A stretch of DNA of 64,000 bases, taken from NCBI GenBank assembly GCA_913774665.1, contig CAJYHN010000013.1, forward strand, positions 186,001 to 250,000. Reading direction: 5' to 3'. Made by a program: the position numbers and the translations under genes. The notes beneath the pieces are model-generated. The model made no database searches. It was not told the origin of the DNA and was given only the letters and a program-made list of their open reading frames with translations. Each line of letters begins with the position of its first letter. Within the stretch, counting starts at the first letter, position 1. This document shows, piece by piece, positions 61,004-64,000 of this stretch. The stretch comes from an uncultured Microbacterium sp. (lineage in GTDB: Bacteria > Actinomycetota > Actinomycetes > Actinomycetales > Microbacteriaceae).

Positions 61004-63499
61004 TCAGCTCACGGGGGTGGCGTGCCAGATGCGGTCGAGGTAGTCGCGCATGGCGCGATCGGACGAGAAATAGCCGCTGCGCGCGACGTTGAGGATGGCC
61101 GAGCGCACCCAGCCGTCCTGGTCGGCGTACGCCGCGTCGACGCGCTCCTGGGCGTCGAGGTACGACGAGAAGTCGGCGAGCGCCATGAAGCGGTCCTCGT
61201 ACAGCAGGTTCGACACGAGCGGCTCGAACACCGTGCGGTCGCCGCCCGAGAACGCGCCCGAGGCGATGAGATCGATCGCGCTACGCAGCCGCTCGTCCTC
61301 CTGGTAGAAGTCGGCGGGGCGGTAGCCCTCGGCCCACAGCGCCTCGACCTCGGGCTCGCTCATGCCGAAGAGGAAGAAGTTGTCGTCGCCGACGAGCCCC
61401 CGGATCTCGACGTTCGCGCCGTCGTCGGTGCCGATGGTCAGGGCGCCGTTGAGGGCGAGCTTCATGTTGCCCGTGCCCGAGGCCTCTTTGCCGGCGAGCG
61501 AGATCTGCTCCGACAGGTCGGCGGCGGGGATGATGCGCTCGGCCAGGGTGACGTTGTAGTTCGCCGGGTAGACGACCTTCAGCTTGCCCTTGACCCGCTC
61601 GTCGGCGCTGACCACCTCGCCGACGGCGTTGATCAGGTGGATGATGCGCTTGGCCATACCGTAGCCGGGGGCGGCCTTCGCGCCGAAGAGGAACGTGCGC
61701 GCCTGCACCTCGTCGACGTCGAGGCGACCCGAGACGATGCCCTCGTAGGTGCTGACGATGTGCAGCACCTTCAGCGTCTGCCGCTTGTACTCGTGCAGAC
61801 GCTTGATCATGACGTCGAGCATGTGTCCGTCGTCGAGCGGTTGTTCGCCCCGGGCCTCGAGCACACTGCTGAGGCGGCGCTTGTTCGAAGCCTTGACCGC
61901 GGCGAAGCGCTCGCGGAAGTCGGCGTCATCGGCGAGGGCCTCCAGGCCCCGCAGACGCTCGAGGTCGACGGTCCAGCCCGCGCCGAGGGCCTCGGTGATG
62001 AGGGCGGAGAGGTCGGGGTTGGCCAGGCGCAGGAAGCGGCGCGGGGTGACGCCGTTGGTGACGTTGGTGAACTTGTCGGGCCACATCGTGGCGAAGTCCT
62101 TCAGCACGTTGTCGCGCAGCAGCTGCGAGTGCAGCTCGGCGACGCCGTTGACCTTGGAGCCGGCGACGGTGGCGAGGTAGGCCATGCGCACCGAGCGGAA
62201 GGGGTGCTCGCCGATGATCGACATGTTGCGGATGAGCATCTCGTCGTCGCCGAAGCGCTCGCGCACCTCGAGCAGGAAGTCGTCGTTGATGCGGTAGATG
62301 ATCTCGAGGTGGCGCGGCAGCAGACGCCCGAGCAGGTCGACCGACCAGACCTCGAGCGCCTCGGGCAGCAGCGTGTGGCACGTGTACGCGAAGCACTTCT
62401 GGGTGATGGCCCACGCGGCATCCCACTCGAGCTTCTTCTCGTCGACGAGAACGCGCATCAGCTCGGGCACTCCGATCACCGGGTGGGTGTCGTTGAGCTG
62501 GAAGATGACGCGCTCGGGAAGCTTCTCGAGGTCGAAGTCGTCGGGCAGGACGTTCTCGATGAAGTCGGCGATGGAGGCCGCGACGAAGAAGTACTGCTGC
62601 TGCAGGCGCAGCTCCTTGCCCTGGGGCGTGGAGTCCTCGGGGTAGAGCACCTTGGAGATGTTCTCGGCGAAGGTCTGCGCGCGCACCGACTCGACGTAGT
62701 CGCCGGAGTTGAAGGTGTGCAGGTCGAAGGCGTTGGTGGCGACCGCGCGCCACAGGCGCAGGGTGTTCACGCGACCGTTGTGGTAGCCGGGGACCATCAT
62801 GTTGTACGGCACCGCGAGCACGTTCCACTCGGGGACCCAGCGCGTGCGCTCGACGCCCTCATCGTCGTAGGCCTCGGTGTGGCCGGCGAACGAGATCGTC
62901 TGCGCGGCCTCGGGGTGGGCGAAGTCCCACGGCGATCCCATGCGCAGCCACGCATCGGGCTGCTCGACCTGCTGTCCCTCGGTGAAGGCCTGGCGGAAGA
63001 TGCCGTACTCGTAGCGGATGCCGTAGCCGATGGCGGGGATGCTCATCGTGGCGAGCGAGTCGACGAAGCAGGCGGCGAGGCGGCCCAGGCCTCCGTTGCC
63101 GAGCCCCGGCTCGATCTCGACCTGACGCAGGTCGTCGATGTCGATGCCGCACTGGGCGAGGGCCTCGGTGGCGATGTCGGTCAGACGCGCGGCGAGGAGG
63201 TTGTTGTCGAGCTGGCGACCCAGCAGGTACTCGGCCGAGAGGTAGCAGACGGTCTTGTTCTGCTGGGCCTTCTGCTGCGCGCGATCGTCGAACCAGCGCG
63301 CCATGAGGTAGTCGCGCACCGTGTAGGCCAGCGCGAGGTACTGATCGTTGACGTCGGAGTTCGACAGCGTGACGCCCTGGTCGAAGTTCAGGTTCTGCAG
63401 GAACTGCTTCGCGAAGCCGTCGACGGATGCCGCGGGGGCGACGACAGGAGCCAGGGCCAGGGGGTGCGTGGGGCGCAGCGCGGAGGTGTTCTCGGGCAT
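61004..63499 (-). CDS. glgP: Glycogen/maltodextrin phosphorylase
   Basis: GlgP releases glucose 1-phosphate from alpha-1,4-glucan ends using pyridoxal phosphate. The 831-residue protein, of standard length, has EPGLGNGGLGRLAACFVDS and the pyridoxal-binding Lys in EASGTGNMKLALNGALTIG. KRLHEYKRQTL and TNVTNGVTPRRF are phosphate- and glucan-site blocks. The ATG at 63497-63499 is preceded by TACGGT six bases upstream on the minus strand, so the message is probably leaderless. Confidence 0.96.
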   Translation of the reverse strand: MPENTSALRPTHPLALAPVVAPAASVDGFAKQFLQNLNFDQGVTLSNSDVNDQYLALAYTVRDYLMARWFDDRAQQKAQQNKTVCYLSAEYLLGRQLDNNLLAARLTDIATEALAQCGIDIDDLRQVEIEPGLGNGGLGRLAACFVDSLATMSIPAIGYGIRYEYGIFRQAFTEGQQVEQPDAWLRMGSPWDFAHPEAAQTISFAGHTEAYDDEGVERTRWVPEWNVLAVPYNMMVPGYHNGRVNTLRLWRAVATNAFDLHTFNSGDYVESVRAQTFAENISKVLYPEDSTPQGKELRLQQQYFFVAASIADFIENVLPDDFDLEKLPERVIFQLNDTHPVIGVPELMRVLVDEKKLEWDAAWAITQKCFAYTCHTLLPEALEVWSVDLLGRLLPRHLEIIYRINDDFLLEVRERFGDDEMLIRNMSIIGEHPFRSVRMAYLATVAGSKVNGVAELHSQLLRDNVLKDFATMWPDKFTNVTNGVTPRRFLRLANPDLSALITEALGAGWTVDLERLRGLEALADDADFRERFAAVKASNKRRLSSVLEARGEQPLDDGHMLDVMIKRLHEYKRQTLKVLHIVSTYEGIVSGRLDVDEVQARTFLFGAKAAPGYGMAKRIIHLINAVGEVVSADERVKGKLKVVYPANYNVTLAERIIPAADLSEQISLAGKEASGTGNMKLALNGALTIGTDDGANVEIRGLVGDDNFFLFGMSEPEVEALWAEGYRPADFYQEDERLRSAIDLIASGAFSGGDRTVFEPLVSNLLYEDRFMALADFSSYLDAQERVDAAYADQDGWVRSAILNVARSGYFSSDRAMRDYLDRIWHATPVS

Positions 63500-63702
63500 G
63501 ATCCGACCGTAATCAGTGCGGCCCCCTCGCGCCAATGCGGAACCAGAACGACACACGATCTTCACCGCGGCGCCGCACGAGGCGCTGATGACGGAAAGCA
63601 GCCCGCGCCCGTCGACCACCTGGCCGCGTGCGAGACGAGCACCGCAGGAGCCGCTCGGGCGATCAGCGCGGGGTGGGGCTTAGCGACGCGTACGGTTCAG
63701 AG

Positions 63703-64000
63703 GTGTCCACTCCCGCCCGCGCCGCCGCCCGAGACGCGGAGGCCAACCCCGCGTTCCGCATCGCCGCGCGCGCGGGATACGCGGCCAACGGCATCCTGCA
63801 CCTGCTCGTCGGAGCGCTCGTGGTCGCGGTGGGCTTGGGCGCGAGCGAAGACAGCGATCAGACGGGGGCATTTCGAGCGGTCGCCGCCGTCCCCCTCGGA
63901 TCGGCCACTCTGTGGGCCCTCGCCGTCGGGCTCGTCGCCCTCGGCGCGTGGCACCTGCTGCAGGCGTTCGCTCCGCGTCACCTGTCGGCGTGGCGCCGCA
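63703..64000 (+). CDS. DUF1206 membrane protein (N-terminal part)
   Basis: The first 99 residues of a protein that runs off the right edge. It has a membrane-segment pattern (GYAANGILHLLVGALVVAVG; PLGSATLWALAVGLVALGAW) and the sequence ARAGYAANGILH typical of DUF1206 proteins, whose repeats carry a Gly/Tyr-rich motif of unknown function. TACGGT at 63691-63696 ends six bases before GTG 63703; leaderless. It is divergent from glgP. Confidence 0.82.
   Translation, partial: MSTPARAAARDAEANPAFRIAARAGYAANGILHLLVGALVVAVGLGASEDSDQTGAFRAVAAVPLGSATLWALAVGLVALGAWHLLQAFAPRHLSAWRR

Noticed and set aside
1..64000. GGATGCC as a Chi or FtsK-orienting (KOPS) sequence
   Set aside because: Those motifs are strongly biased to one strand within a replichore. 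Here the two orientations are nearly equal (about 53 and 63).

Overview
The window is 64 kb of high-G+C (about 70 percent by eye) chromosomal DNA from an actinomycete, most likely a Microbacterium or close Microbacteriaceae relative. This rests on gene order (dapB, thyA-folA, dapA, rnj near each other; nusA-ylxR-infB-rbfA; truB and ribF close together), on actinobacterial families (CE1758/CE1759 flavin pair, EfeUOB, DUF4395, DUF1206), on actinobacterial regulatory sites (DtxR/IdeR-like, PHO box, CsoR), and on many leaderless promoters with a TANNNT -10 about six bases before the start codon. No rRNA, tRNA, CRISPR, insertion sequence or prophage was seen. Most of the window is ordinary housekeeping DNA.

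Layout. 1-10 kb: RNase J, lysine/cell-wall precursor enzymes (dapA, dapB), thymidylate/folate enzymes (thyA-folA-SDR), a thioredoxin/DUF4395 pair and OsmC. 9-18 kb: a degenerate aldo/keto reductase, pnp, a secreted coiled-coil/transglycosylase-like protein, a glycosyltransferase-SGNH hydrolase fusion, DedA and a fructosamine kinase. 18-27 kb: a non-secreted DNA/RNA nuclease, a methyltransferase, repeat arrays, the CE1758/CE1759 flavin pair, the iron operon efeUOB with a DtxR/IdeR-like box, and an isopenicillin-N-synthase-like oxygenase. 27-43 kb: rpsO, two exporters, YceI, an FKBP isomerase, a PrsW protease, FAH hydrolase, aspA, a phosphoesterase, a phosphate transporter with a PHO box, oligopeptidase B, a DUF559-like protein flanked by repeats, and pfkA. 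43-64 kb: an SNF2 helicase, a copper ATPase with a CsoR operator, an MFS exporter, ribF, two small membrane proteins, truB with a kinase-like partner lacking the P-loop, mutY, rbfA-infB-ylxR-nusA, an HD hydrolase, glgP and a partial DUF1206 protein.

Two things stand out beyond the genes. First, the heptamer GGATGCC (or its complement GGCATCC) occurs about 115 times, several-fold above composition, equally on both strands, in coding and intergenic DNA, and as inverted pairs in at least five intergenic hairpins, several of them terminators. This resembles DNA uptake sequences of other bacteria. Second, gene ends carry clusters of palindromic repeats whose sequence differs from locus to locus; one family lies on both sides of the DUF559-like gene. 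Start sites were chosen from homology blocks, ribosome binding sites and leaderless -10 elements, so several differ from the longest open frame. All counts were made by eye.
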